A stretch of 32,382 nucleotides of DNA from Bradyrhizobium sp. NAS80.1 (GTDB taxonomy: Bacteria > Pseudomonadota > Alphaproteobacteria > Rhizobiales > Xanthobacteraceae). The notes under the pieces are model-generated. The model did not search any database and was not told where the DNA came from. It saw nothing but the letters and a program-made list of their open reading frames with translations. This document shows, one piece after another, positions 24,552 through 32,382 of the stretch. The stretch spans positions 1 through 32,382 of the forward strand of contig NZ_LGHL01000097.1 of assembly GCF_001908205.1 (NCBI RefSeq), in the 5' to 3' direction. How positions within the stretch are numbered: the first letter of the stretch is position 1; each line of letters starts with the position of its first letter. Both the position numbers and the translations under genes were made by a program.

Positions 24552-25329
24552 ATGCTGGTCGACAGTCACTGCCACCTGGATTTTCCTGACTTTGCGGAAG
24601 ATCTCGACGGGATCGTCTCGCGTGCACGTGCGGCCGGCATCGGCCGCATGGTCACGATCTCGACGCGGGTGCGGCGTCTGAAAGACCTGCTCGCGATTGC
24701 CGAGCGCTACGACGATGTCTATTGCTCGGTCGGCACTCATCCGCACAACGCGGATGAGGAAGACGGTATCTCGCCGAATGAGCTGATTGCGCTGACGGAG
24801 CATCCCAAGGTCGTCGCGCTCGGTGAAGCCGGGCTCGATTATTTCTATGACAACGGTTCGCCGGAGGCGCAGGCGAGGGGCTTTCGCGCCCACATCGCGG
24901 CCGCGCGGGTGACCGGGCTGCCGCTGGTGATCCACACTCGGGAGGCGGATGAGGATTGCGCCCGCATCCTGGAAGAGGAGGCGGCGAAGGGGGGCGTTTC
25001 GCGCCGTGCTGCATTGTTACACCGGCGGGCGCGAGCTGGCGCTGAAGGCAGTATCGCTCGGGCTCTATATCGGCTTCACAGGCATCGTGACCTTCAAGAA
25101 GTCGGATGCCTTGCGTGCATTGGCGGCCGAATTACCGTCTGACCGTATTCTGGTTGAAACAGACTCACCCTATCTTGCGCCTGGCAAGTTCCGGGGCAAA
25201 CGCAACGAGCCGGCCTATGTGGTCGAGGTCGCAAAGGTGCTCGCCGAAACGCGCGGCGTGCCGCTTGATGAGATCTCACGCCAGACCACCGAAAACTTCT
25301 TCCGCCTGTTCGCCAAAGTGAAAGCTTGA
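24552..25329 (+). pseudogene. tatD: TatD-family metal-dependent hydrolase, interrupted by one extra base
   Basis: TatD proteins are TIM-barrel, metal-dependent nucleases or hydrolases, often beside metG as here. The first frame gives VDSHCHLD (His 6, His 8), the CSVGTHPH block, ALGEAGLDYFY and LPLVIHTREAD, then reads out of frame after EEEAAKGG to a stop at 25142. The second frame resumes as AFRAVLHCYTGG and carries YIGFTGIVTFKK, ILVETDSPYLAPGKFRGKRN and the family C-terminus to 25329. The break sits in a run of six G (24989-24994); with five, the text reads EEEAAKGAFRAVLHCYTGG, as expected, giving 258 residues. All metal ligands are otherwise present, so a base-call error is as likely as inactivation. 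It starts 12 nt after metG. Confidence 0.88.
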
Positions 25330-25342
25330 GACTGGAAGCCGC

Positions 25343-26140
25343 ATGACGCTGACGCTGACGATCCTGGGCTGCGGCTCCTCCGCCGGCGTGCCGCGCCCGG
25401 CGCTCGGCTGGGGCGCCTGCGATCCCAACAATCCAAAGAACCGCCGACGCCGCTGCTCGCTGCTGGTCGAGCATACCGGCGAGCATGGCACCACGCGCAT
25501 CGTGATCGACACCTCGCCGGATCTGCGCGAGCAGCTCATCGATGCCAATGTCGATCACATCGATGCGGTGTTCCTGACGCATGAGCATGCCGACCAGACC
25601 CATGGCATGGACGATCTGCGCTCGGTCGTCCTTCACATGCGCAAGCGCATTCCGGTCTATTTCAACCAGTCGACCGCCAAGGACATCATGGCGCGGTTCT
25701 CCTATTGCTTCATCTCGCCGGAGGGCAGTGATTATCCGCCGATCCTGACGCGGCATGGAATCGAGGCAGGCGAGAGCCAGACGATTTTGGGGAAAGGGGG
25801 CGCGGTGACGCTGCGGGCCTTCCTGGTGCAGCACGGCAAGATCCCGGCTCTCGGCTATCGCATTGGCAATGCCGCCTACACGCCCGACCTCAACGACATC
25901 CCGCGCGAGAGCTGGGGCGCGCTGGAAAATCTCGATCTCTGGATCATTGATGGATTGCGCTACGCCAGCCACTCCAGCCATTTCAGCATCAACGAGGCGC
26001 TGTCCTGGATCGAGCGCTTCAAGCCGAAGCGTGCCGTCATCACCAACATGACGGCCGATGTCGATTACGAGGTGATCCGGCAATCGCTGCCATCCGGCGT
26101 GATCCCAGCCTATGACGGGCTGCGGCTGGAGATGCGCTGA
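25343..26140 (+). CDS. PhnP-like MBL-fold metallo-hydrolase
   Basis: A 265-residue metallo-beta-lactamase-fold enzyme of the phosphodiesterase-like PhnP group. It has the opening LTILGCGSSAGVPRPALGWG, typical GACDPNNPKNRRRR, DTSPDLREQL and the metal motif THEHADQTHG (His 80, His 82, Asp 84, His 87). Later elements are FLVQHGKIPALGYRIGN, LWIIDGLRY and HSSHFSINEAL. The final motif reads TNMTADVDYE, where relatives I recall have a His in TNMH-x-DLDY, so one conserved histidine (position 236) may be replaced by Thr. It follows tatD by 13 nt, making a metG-tatD-hydrolase unit frequent in alphaproteobacteria. A role in cyclic phosphodiester cleavage is a family inference. Confidence 0.88.
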   Translation: MTLTLTILGCGSSAGVPRPALGWGACDPNNPKNRRRRCSLLVEHTGEHGTTRIVIDTSPDLREQLIDANVDHIDAVFLTHEHADQTHGMDDLRSVVLHMRKRIPVYFNQSTAKDIMARFSYCFISPEGSDYPPILTRHGIEAGESQTILGKGGAVTLRAFLVQHGKIPALGYRIGNAAYTPDLNDIPRESWGALENLDLWIIDGLRYASHSSHFSINEALSWIERFKPKRAVITNMTADVDYEVIRQSLPSGVIPAYDGLRLEMR

Positions 26141-26197
26141 GGAATCGCGGCGCAGACGCGGCCGATGTTTCTAAATGTGCCTGAAGCCAGGACAGGC

Positions 26198-27847
26198 TCA
26201 GGTCGAGATCGCCTTCGACGATCCCACCTCGCTCCGCAGCAGGAATTTCTGGATCTTGCCGGTCGAGGTCTTCGGGATCGGTCCGAACACGACGGCCTTC
26301 GGCGTCTTGAAGCCGCTCATATGCGACCGGCAGAACGCGATGATGTCGGCCTCGGTTGCACTCGCGCCGTCCTTCAGTTCGACGAAGGCGCAGGGCACCT
26401 CGCCCCATTTCGGATCGGGCTTTGCGACCACGGCGGCGAACAGCACGGCGGGGTGCTTGTAAAGGATGTCCTCGACCTCGACGGAGGAGATGTTCTCGCC
26501 GCCGGAGATGATGATGTCCTTGGAGCGGTCCTTGATGGTGACGTAGCCATGCTCGTCGAGCACGCCGAGATCGCCGGTGTGAAACCAGCCGCCTTCGAAG
26601 GCTTCCTTCGTGGCCTTCTCGTTCTTGAGATAGCCCTTCATCACGATGTTGCCGCGGAACATGACCTCGCCGATGGTCTCGCCGTCGCGCGGCACTTCCT
26701 GCATGGTCTGCGGATTGATCACGGTGACGCCTTCCTCGAGCGGGTAGGGCACGCCCTGCCGCCGCTTCATGCGTGCGCGATCGGCGGCCGGAAGCTCGTC
26801 CCAGCCCGGCTGCTCGGCGCAGACGGAGGCGGGACCGTAAACCTCGGTCAGGCCGTAGACATGGGTGAGCTTGATGCCGATGTTTTCAGCGCCTTCCAGC
26901 ACCGCGACCGGCGGCGCGGCACCTGCGATCAGCCCGACGACGCGATGCGCCGCGCCGCCCTTCGGTGCATCGGGTGCGTTGATCAGCACGTTGTAGACGA
27001 TCGGCGCGCCGCACATGTGGGTGACGCCGTGCGTCTTGATCAGCTCGAAGATCTTGGTCGGCTCGACCTTGCGCAGGCAGACATTGATCCCGGCGGCAGC
27101 CGCAATGGTCCACGGGAAGCACCAGCCGTTGCAATGGAACATGGGCAGTGTCCAGAGATAGACCGGGTGCTGGCCGAGATTGCCGGCGAGGATGTTGCTG
27201 ATGGCGTTGAGATAGGCGCCGCGATGATGGGTGACGACGCCCTTGGGATTGCCCGTCGTGCCCGAGGTGTAGCTCAGCGCGATCGCGTCCCATTCGTCCT
27301 TCGGCGGAATCGCTGCGAAATTCGAGTCACCCTGCGCAACGGCCGCCTCATACTCGATCTCGCCGATGCGCTTGCCGCCCTTGAAGGAGGCGTCATCGAC
27401 GTCGACCACCAACGGCTTCGGCCCATTCATTTGCGCGAGCGCGTCGCTGATGACGGCCGAAAATTCCGGATCGACCAGGAGGATCTTGGCCCCGCCATGG
27501 TCGAGCTGAAACGCGATGGAGGGTGCGTCAAGGCGGATGTTGAGCGCGTTGAGCACGGCACCCGTCATCGGCACTGCGAAATGCGCTTCGTTCATAGCCG
27601 GAATGTTCGGCAGCATCGCCGCCACGGTGTCGCCGACGCCGATGCCCTTGCCGGCAAGCCAGGACGCAAAGCGCTTGCAGCGCTCATGCGTCTCGCGCCA
27701 CGTGAAGCTGCGCCCCTCATAGACCGCACTGACGTGATCGGGATAGACCGCAGCACTGCGCGCCAGGAAGCTCAGCGGGCTCAGCGGCACGTAGTTGGCG
27801 GGCGTCTTGTCAAGGCCGATGTTGTATTGGTTCTGTCGCTCACTCAT
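26198..27847 (-). CDS. acyl-CoA synthetase (AMP-forming), medium-chain/DmdB-like
   Basis: A 549-residue ANL-superfamily ligase that activates a carboxylic acid to its CoA thioester through an acyl-adenylate. The P-loop-like motif LSYTSGTTGNPKGVVTHH lies at about 191-208. It is followed by YGLTEVYGPA (adenine/acyl site), GGWFHTGDLG, the hinge region KDRSKDIIISGGENISSVEV and the catalytic Lys near 531 in KTSTGKIQKF. Overall layout resembles the group containing methylmercaptopropionate-CoA ligase (DmdB) and other short/medium or branched acid ligases; the true substrate cannot be read. The ATG at 27847 is preferred because AAGGAGG sits 6 nt upstream. It lies 24 nt after the TRAP permease gene on the same strand, so it probably activates the acid which that transporter imports. 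Confidence 0.92.
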   Translation of the reverse strand: MSERQNQYNIGLDKTPANYVPLSPLSFLARSAAVYPDHVSAVYEGRSFTWRETHERCKRFASWLAGKGIGVGDTVAAMLPNIPAMNEAHFAVPMTGAVLNALNIRLDAPSIAFQLDHGGAKILLVDPEFSAVISDALAQMNGPKPLVVDVDDASFKGGKRIGEIEYEAAVAQGDSNFAAIPPKDEWDAIALSYTSGTTGNPKGVVTHHRGAYLNAISNILAGNLGQHPVYLWTLPMFHCNGWCFPWTIAAAAGINVCLRKVEPTKIFELIKTHGVTHMCGAPIVYNVLINAPDAPKGGAAHRVVGLIAGAAPPVAVLEGAENIGIKLTHVYGLTEVYGPASVCAEQPGWDELPAADRARMKRRQGVPYPLEEGVTVINPQTMQEVPRDGETIGEVMFRGNIVMKGYLKNEKATKEAFEGGWFHTGDLGVLDEHGYVTIKDRSKDIIISGGENISSVEVEDILYKHPAVLFAAVVAKPDPKWGEVPCAFVELKDGASATEADIIAFCRSHMSGFKTPKAVVFGPIPKTSTGKIQKFLLRSEVGSSKAIST

Positions 27848-27871
27848 CGACACCCTCCTTCACGCGCAGGC

Positions 27872-29755
27872 TTACAGGAATCCGATTGAGATCCACGGGA
27901 AGACCGCGACGATGATTAATCCCACGAGCAGCGCCAGCAGGTAGCCCCAGATCGGCCTGATGCCTTCGGCCGGGTCGACGCGTCCGATGGCGCAGGCGGC
28001 ATAATAGCCGACGCCGAACGGCGGGGCGAATAGCCCGATACCCATCGCCAGAATGATGATCATGGCGTAGTGCACCTCGTGCACCCCGACGAGGCGCGCG
28101 ATCGGAAACAGCAGCGGCCCGAACAGCACGATCGCCGGAATGCCCTCCAGCACGCTGCCGAGGATCACGAAGGCCAGGATCGAGACCGCGATAAAGGTCG
28201 CCGAGCCGCCGGGCAGGCCGGTCATGGAGGCCGCGAGCGCACGTGAGAAGCCGGATTGGGTCAGGCCCCAGGCCATGCCGGTCGCCGTGCCGATGATGAG
28301 CAGGATGGCGCCCGACAGGCAGGCGGTCTCGATCAGCATCGGCAGCAGCCGCCGCCAGTCGAACTGCCGGTAGATCAGGAGCCCAATCAGGAGTGCGTAG
28401 ACGATGCCGATGGTCGACACTTCAGTCGCCGTGGCGATGCCTTCGACGACGGCGTAGCGGATCACGAAGGGCAGGGCCAGGGCAGGGATCGCGACCAGGA
28501 ACGTCCGCGCAATCTCGCGCGAGGTCGCGCGCTGGACGTGGCTGAGGTCCTCGCCGCGGTAGCGCCACCACACCAGCCCCGACAGGGTCAGCGCCAGCAC
28601 GAAGCCGGGCAGCAGACCGCCGGTGAACAATGCCGAAATCGAAACGCCGGTCACCGAGCCGATGGTGATCAGCACGAGGCTTGGCGGTATGGTCTCGGTC
28701 TGGGCGCCGGTGGCCGCCAGGAGCGCAACGAGATCGCCGGAACGGGCGCCGCGCTGCTTCATCTCCGGAAACAGCACCGGCGCGACCGCCGCCATGTCAG
28801 CCGCCTTGGCGCCGGAAATACCGGAGACCAGGTACATGGCGCCGACCAGCACATAATGCAGGCCGCCGCGGACATGGCTGAGCAGGCTCGCCAGGAACGC
28901 CACCATCGCCTTCGCCATCCCGGTCATCTCGATCAGGAGCCCCAGGAACACGAACAGCGGCACCGAGAGCAGGATCAGGTGGCTCATGCCCTCGTCCATG
29001 CGCCCGACCAGCACCATCAGCGGCGTCCGCGTGGTCAGCGCCAGATAGCCGAAGATCGCAAGTCCAAACGCGAACGCAATCGGCACGCCCGCGAACACGC
29101 AGAAGCCGACAACGCCGACGAAGAAGATGATCAGGTTGATGTTGCCGAGCGGCTTGAGCAGCGGCTGCGCGAACCAGAACAGGGCGATCAGGACGGCGAC
29201 GGTCGCCGCAGCCGCCAGCAAGGTCTTGAGGTCGCCGACGCGGAGCAGCCGCAGCAGCGCGAACAGCACCATCAGACAGATGCCCACAGGCAGCGCCGCG
29301 GCGCGCCAGGTGTTGGAGATCTGGAGCGCCGGTGTGGTGATGAAGCTTTCCTCGTAGGCGTATTCATAGGCCGGGCGCACGATCAGCAGCAGGAAGGCCA
29401 GCGCGGCACAGGTCGCGACCACGTCGAGATAGGCCCGGAGCCTTGGGCCGGCGCTGGCGACCAGCGCCGTCATCCGCATGTGCTCGTTGCGGCGGAACGC
29501 GACCGCCGAGCCCAGCATCGCCAGCCACAGGAACAGCATCGAGGCTAGCTCGTCCGACCAGACCAGCGGAGCATGCAGCACGTAGCGCGAGACCACGCCG
29601 GCAAACAGGATCACGACCTCGGCGACGACGAGGATCGCCGCCGGGATCTCGACCAGCCATTTGAGAGCAAGCTCGATGGAACCAAGCACAGGCCGGCGGC
29701 GAGGGGACTCGGCCACCTCGCCGGCCACGGCTGGCGTCATGTCGACATGAGCCAT
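27872..29755 (-). CDS. TRAP transporter fused permease (DctQ-DctM)
   Basis: A 627-residue inner-membrane protein combining both TRAP membrane subunits. Residues ~30-190 form the four-helix DctQ part (VVEVVILFAGVVSRYV-like text, WSDELASMLFLWLAMLGSAV, RRNEHMRM). From ~200 on comes the multi-helix DctM part, with FVGVVGFCVFAGVPIAFAFG, LLSVPLFVFLGLLIEMTGMA, SGISGAKAADMAAVAPVLFP, QTETIPPSLVLITIGSVTG and a C-terminal PPFGVGYYAACAIGRV. TRAP systems use ion gradients to import carboxylates delivered by a periplasmic protein. A fused QM permease is a known variant. It starts 24 nt after the binding-protein gene; AGGGG lies about 8 nt before the ATG. Operon order is binding protein, permease, ligase. 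Confidence 0.92.
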   Translation of the reverse strand: MAHVDMTPAVAGEVAESPRRRPVLGSIELALKWLVEIPAAILVVAEVVILFAGVVSRYVLHAPLVWSDELASMLFLWLAMLGSAVAFRRNEHMRMTALVASAGPRLRAYLDVVATCAALAFLLLIVRPAYEYAYEESFITTPALQISNTWRAAALPVGICLMVLFALLRLLRVGDLKTLLAAAATVAVLIALFWFAQPLLKPLGNINLIIFFVGVVGFCVFAGVPIAFAFGLAIFGYLALTTRTPLMVLVGRMDEGMSHLILLSVPLFVFLGLLIEMTGMAKAMVAFLASLLSHVRGGLHYVLVGAMYLVSGISGAKAADMAAVAPVLFPEMKQRGARSGDLVALLAATGAQTETIPPSLVLITIGSVTGVSISALFTGGLLPGFVLALTLSGLVWWRYRGEDLSHVQRATSREIARTFLVAIPALALPFVIRYAVVEGIATATEVSTIGIVYALLIGLLIYRQFDWRRLLPMLIETACLSGAILLIIGTATGMAWGLTQSGFSRALAASMTGLPGGSATFIAVSILAFVILGSVLEGIPAIVLFGPLLFPIARLVGVHEVHYAMIIILAMGIGLFAPPFGVGYYAACAIGRVDPAEGIRPIWGYLLALLVGLIIVAVFPWISIGFL

Positions 29756-29779
29756 GGCAAGGCCCCTATTGCTTACGCG

Positions 29780-30799
29780 TTACGACAGCTTGCCGACGGA
29801 CTTTTCGAGCAGATCCCAGGCCTTCTCGCCGTACTTGCCCTTCCACTCGGCGTAGAAGCCGGCCGCGCGCAGCTTGTCGCGGAACGGCCCGACCTCGGGC
29901 TGATTGAACAGCAGGCCCTTGCCGGTCAGCTCCTGCTTGACGGTGGCATTGAGCTTCTCCGTGTCCTCGCGCTCCTTGACGGCGGCTGCGTTGACGTTCT
30001 TGGCGACGATCGCCTTGATATCGTCCGGCAGCGCCTGCCAGGCGCGGCGGTTCATCAGGAACCAGAAACCGTCCCACATGTGGTTGGTCAGCGAGCAGTA
30101 CTTCTGGACCTCGTAGAGCTTCGCTGCCGAGATCAGCGCCAGCGGGTTCTCCTGGCCCTCGACGATCTTGGTCTGGAGCGCCGAATAGACCTCGCTGAAA
30201 TTGATCGAGGCGGGCGAGGCATCGAACGCCTTGAACATCGAGGTCCACAGCGGCGACACCGGCACGCGGATCTTGAAGCCCTTGAAGTCGTCAGGGCCGT
30301 TGATCGGCTTGGTCGACGACGTGGTCTGGCGGAAGCCGTTGTCCCAGATCTTCTCCATGACCTCGAGGCCGGCCTTGTTGATCTCGCCGCGAACATAGGC
30401 GCCGAGCTCGCCGTCCATGGCCTTCCAGACCGTGGGATAGTCCGGGAACGCGAAGCCGATGCCGTTGATCGAGGCTGCCGGTACCAGGGTGGCCAGGATC
30501 AGGCCGGACAGCGTGAAGAACTCGACGCCGCCGGAGCGCACCTGGCTCAGCATGTCGGTGTCGGAGCCGAGCTGGCTGTTCGGGAAGACTTGCAGGTCGA
30601 ACCGGCCGTTGGTCTCGGTCTTAATCGCAGCTGCCATCTCACGGGCCCGGGTCACGAACGGATGCGACTCCGGCAGGTTGTTGGCGAACTTGTAGGAGAA
30701 CTCGGCGGCCTGGGCACGCGCCACGTAAGGCGCGCTGACGCCGCCAAAGATAGCGGTCGCGGCGGAGGCCTTGAGAAGCGTGCGTCGGGAAAAGCTCAT
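29780..30799 (-). CDS. TRAP transporter substrate-binding protein (DctP family)
   Basis: A 339-residue periplasmic binding protein. The N-terminus has a twin-arginine-like signal (SFSRRTLLKASAATAIFGG) with likely cleavage after ARAQA. Mature-domain features are EFSYKFANNLPESHPFV, TNGRFDLQVFPNSQLGSDTD, MLSQVRSGGVEFF, FKGFKIRVPVSPLW with the Arg that normally binds the substrate carboxylate, and AFDASPASINFSEVYSALQT followed by VEGQENPL, both hallmarks of DctP proteins. Length is normal. GAGGA lies 9 nt before the ATG. It is the first gene of the TRAP/ligase operon, divergent from the M24 peptidase gene. The ligand is unknown but should be an organic acid. Confidence 0.93.
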   Translation of the reverse strand: MSFSRRTLLKASAATAIFGGVSAPYVARAQAAEFSYKFANNLPESHPFVTRAREMAAAIKTETNGRFDLQVFPNSQLGSDTDMLSQVRSGGVEFFTLSGLILATLVPAASINGIGFAFPDYPTVWKAMDGELGAYVRGEINKAGLEVMEKIWDNGFRQTTSSTKPINGPDDFKGFKIRVPVSPLWTSMFKAFDASPASINFSEVYSALQTKIVEGQENPLALISAAKLYEVQKYCSLTNHMWDGFWFLMNRRAWQALPDDIKAIVAKNVNAAAVKEREDTEKLNATVKQELTGKGLLFNQPEVGPFRDKLRAAGFYAEWKGKYGEKAWDLLEKSVGKLS

Positions 30800-31249
30800 G
30801 GGTCTGCTTCCTCAAAAGGATTGTTCTTGTTGTGAGATGCAAACCTATACGGACGTCGGGTCAGAAGGTCAGCTGCGATCTCGCGAGCTTCGCTTATTGC
30901 AGCCGGACAACGTCACGGCAATATCGGCTTTCGGCACATGGGCCGGTTTCAAAAACTGAAAAACAACCCCATGCACAGTAGCCGTCAAGAGCTGAGGCGA
31001 TGAGCAAGCGCGAAGCCGAAAACGGACCCTGAGCGAAGGCGCTGTGGGAGGAATTCGACCTAAATATCTGATCTAATTAGATATAAATATATTCCATAAT
31101 ATACCTTATGCGAATTACGGATATGGGTGTGCAGGTCAGGCCAGCCAAATCCACGGCTACTCAAATACCCCGCTCCCGGCCCACACTTGGCCCCAACGAG
31201 CGTCAACCGACACTGCAGCTGAGTGCCACACAGCATTGGGAGGTTCGTC
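30800..31249. other. 450-bp divergent control region between TRAP operon and M24 gene
   Basis: No convincing gene. The left half is ordinary GC-rich DNA and includes a short plus-strand frame (30941-31003) reading GRFQKLKNNPMHSSRQELRR before a stop. I believe text like KLKNNPMHS recurs in Bradyrhizobium intergenic DNA, but I cannot confirm that here. The right half (about 31060-31120) is strikingly AT-rich and palindromic and probably holds the promoters of both units. Confidence 0.5.
31064..31115. promoter_or_regulatory. AT-rich palindrome cluster, candidate operator
   Basis: ATCTAATTAGAT (31071-31082) is a perfect 12-bp palindrome, flanked so that ATATCT (31064-31069) also mirrors AGATAT (31079-31084). 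Just downstream, ATTCCATAA (31091-31099) faces TTATGCGAAT (31106-31115), imperfect by one inserted G, around TATACC. TRAP operons are often controlled by GntR- or IclR-type dimers binding such sites, but no regulator gene is in the window. Low GC is exceptional for this sequence. Confidence 0.5.
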
Positions 31250-32382
31250 ATGCAGGAGAACGTCGCAAGCGCGACCGGCTCGCGCACCATTCCATTCGAC
31301 GCCGCCAAGCTCGACCGCCTGATGGAGGCCGCCGGCCTCGACGTGCTGGTCGCGACCTCCAAGCACAATGTGCAGTACCTGCTGGGTGCCGAGCGCGCGA
31401 TCTTCTTCGACTACATGGACGCCATGGGCGTCAGCCGCTATCTGCCGGTCCTGGTCTATCCCAAGGGCGCGCCCGACAAAGCCGTCTATGTCGGCCACCG
31501 GCTGGAGACCCATCAGCGCGCCGTGGCGCCGCTTTGGGTGCCACACGTCCGGACCGAGTCCAGCGGCTCGGTCGACGCGATGACGCGGGCCATAGGCCTT
31601 GTCAGGGACGCCGGCGTGCTGCTGAAGCGGGTCGGGGTCGAGATGGCGTTCCTGCCGATGGACGCGGGCCGGGCGCTGGCTGACACCCTGCCCGGCGCCG
31701 AGTTCAAGGACGCGCTGCTGGTGCTGGAGCGGCTGCGCGCGGTCAAGTCGGCGGACGAACTGGCCAAGCTCAAGACCGCGTCGGAGCTGGTGATCGCCTC
31801 GATGCTGGAGGTGATCGCCGGACACGGGCCGGGCACGACCAAGCAGCAATTGTCGGACGCACTTCGCGTTGCCGAAGCCAATCGTGGCCTGACCTTCGAA
31901 TACTGCCTGCTTGCCTGCGGCAACAGCCACAACCGGGCGCCGTCGGCGCAGCGTTGGGAGCAAGGCGACGTGTTGTCGCTCGACTCCGGCGGCAACTATC
32001 ACGGCTATATCGGCGATCTCGCGCGCATGGCCGTGCTGGGCGATCCCGATGCCGAGCTGAAGGACTGTCTGGCCGAGATCGAAGCGGTGCAGCGCGCCGC
32101 CTTCGGCGCGGTCCGGCCGGGTGCTATGGGCGGTGAGATCTACGTCGTTGCCGAGCGTCAGCTGGCGCAGATCAGCCAGCGCGACTGCACCGATTTCCTG
32201 GCGCACGGCATGGGCCTCGTCAGCCACGAGGCCCCTCGCCTGACCGCCAAAGGTCCGGTTCCCTACGACGACACCGACGCCCGGTTGCCGCTCGAGCCCG
32301 GCATGGTGGTGTCGATCGAGACCACGATGAAGCACCCCAGGCGCGGCTTCATCAAGCTCGAGGACACGGTTGTCGTGACGCC
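31250..32382 (+). CDS. M24 family metallopeptidase (Xaa-Pro dipeptidase-like), 3' end missing
   Basis: The frame is open from the ATG at 31250 (GGGAGG with a 6-nt spacer) to the window edge: 377 residues, probably lacking only the last few tens. An N-terminal creatinase-like domain (ATSKHNVQYLLGAERAIFFD) is followed by the pita-bread catalytic domain. All five metal ligands of M24 enzymes are present: Asp 245 (LSLDSGG), Asp 256 (IGDLARM), His 319 (LAHGMG), Glu 357 (SIETTM) and Glu 371 (KLEDTV). M24 includes Xaa-Pro aminopeptidase, prolidase, creatinase and DMSP lyase DddP; the sequence alone does not choose, although prolidase-like is the default. It diverges from the TRAP/ligase operon and may belong to the same catabolic route. 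Confidence 0.9.
   Translation, partial: MQENVASATGSRTIPFDAAKLDRLMEAAGLDVLVATSKHNVQYLLGAERAIFFDYMDAMGVSRYLPVLVYPKGAPDKAVYVGHRLETHQRAVAPLWVPHVRTESSGSVDAMTRAIGLVRDAGVLLKRVGVEMAFLPMDAGRALADTLPGAEFKDALLVLERLRAVKSADELAKLKTASELVIASMLEVIAGHGPGTTKQQLSDALRVAEANRGLTFEYCLLACGNSHNRAPSAQRWEQGDVLSLDSGGNYHGYIGDLARMAVLGDPDAELKDCLAEIEAVQRAAFGAVRPGAMGGEIYVVAERQLAQISQRDCTDFLAHGMGLVSHEAPRLTAKGPVPYDDTDARLPLEPGMVVSIETTMKHPRRGFIKLEDTVVVT

Noticed and set aside
26165..27889. 574-codon plus-strand open frame opposite the acyl-CoA synthetase
   Set aside because: It is antisense to a gene with complete family motifs, rich in residues typical of reversed high-GC codons, and has no recognisable domain.
28256..29548. 430-codon plus-strand open frame opposite the TRAP permease
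   Set aside because: Gln/Arg/His-rich reverse complement of membrane-helix codons; a shadow of the real gene.
1..32382. tRNA, rRNA, riboswitch, insertion sequence or attachment site
   Set aside because: None was recognised by eye on either strand; a covariance-model scan would be needed to exclude small RNAs.

Overview
The window looks like chromosomal DNA of a Bradyrhizobium-type alphaproteobacterium (Nitrobacteraceae). It is GC-rich and carries an F1-ATPase zeta-type inhibitor, a MetRS with a lysine/alanine-rich N-terminal tail, an EcfG-type stress promoter, and several tiny proteins of a kind I associate with Bradyrhizobium. The genus call rests on recall of gene content, not on a search.

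Layout. 1-1.46 kb: a two-gene FetA/FetB-like ABC exporter. 1.76-7.05 kb: three minus-strand genes, namely a UPF0182 membrane protein, a CitE/HpcH-type CoA-ester lyase and an orphan membrane histidine kinase. 7.1-10.1 kb: a gene-poor stretch with two decayed genes (isonitrile hydratase/PfpI type and UPF0114 type), an EcfG promoter before a small charged protein, an ATPase zeta-like gene, a small secreted protein, and three sub-50-residue genes that conventional ORF cut-offs would miss. 10.4-11.3 kb: an RlpA-type lytic transglycosylase.

11.4-18.4 kb is the most unusual part. A very large autotransporter, with seven 90-residue putative-Ig repeats and a C-terminal beta-barrel, is read leftwards. 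Its reading frame is broken once in a G6 run. Read rightwards from the same ~380-bp control region are three tandem phage-tail-collar (MdpB-like) genes and a GNAT acetyltransferase, with no other phage genes. The middle collar gene is also broken by one base. The control region has a perfect 12-bp inverted repeat and a good sigma-70-like promoter.

18.4-26.1 kb is mainly housekeeping: an epoxide-hydrolase-like enzyme (minus), then a plus-strand run of D-Ala-D-Ala carboxypeptidase, tmk, holB, metG, tatD and a PhnP-like metallo-hydrolase. tatD is broken by one extra G in another G6 run. Three single-base breaks at short homopolymers in otherwise well-preserved genes suggest base-call errors as much as real mutation.

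26.2-32.4 kb: a minus-strand operon of TRAP substrate-binding protein, fused TRAP permease and acyl-CoA synthetase, which reads as uptake of an organic acid followed by CoA activation. It diverges from an M24 (Xaa-Pro dipeptidase-like) gene that runs off the window. An AT-rich, palindrome-rich segment lies between them and is a likely operator region.
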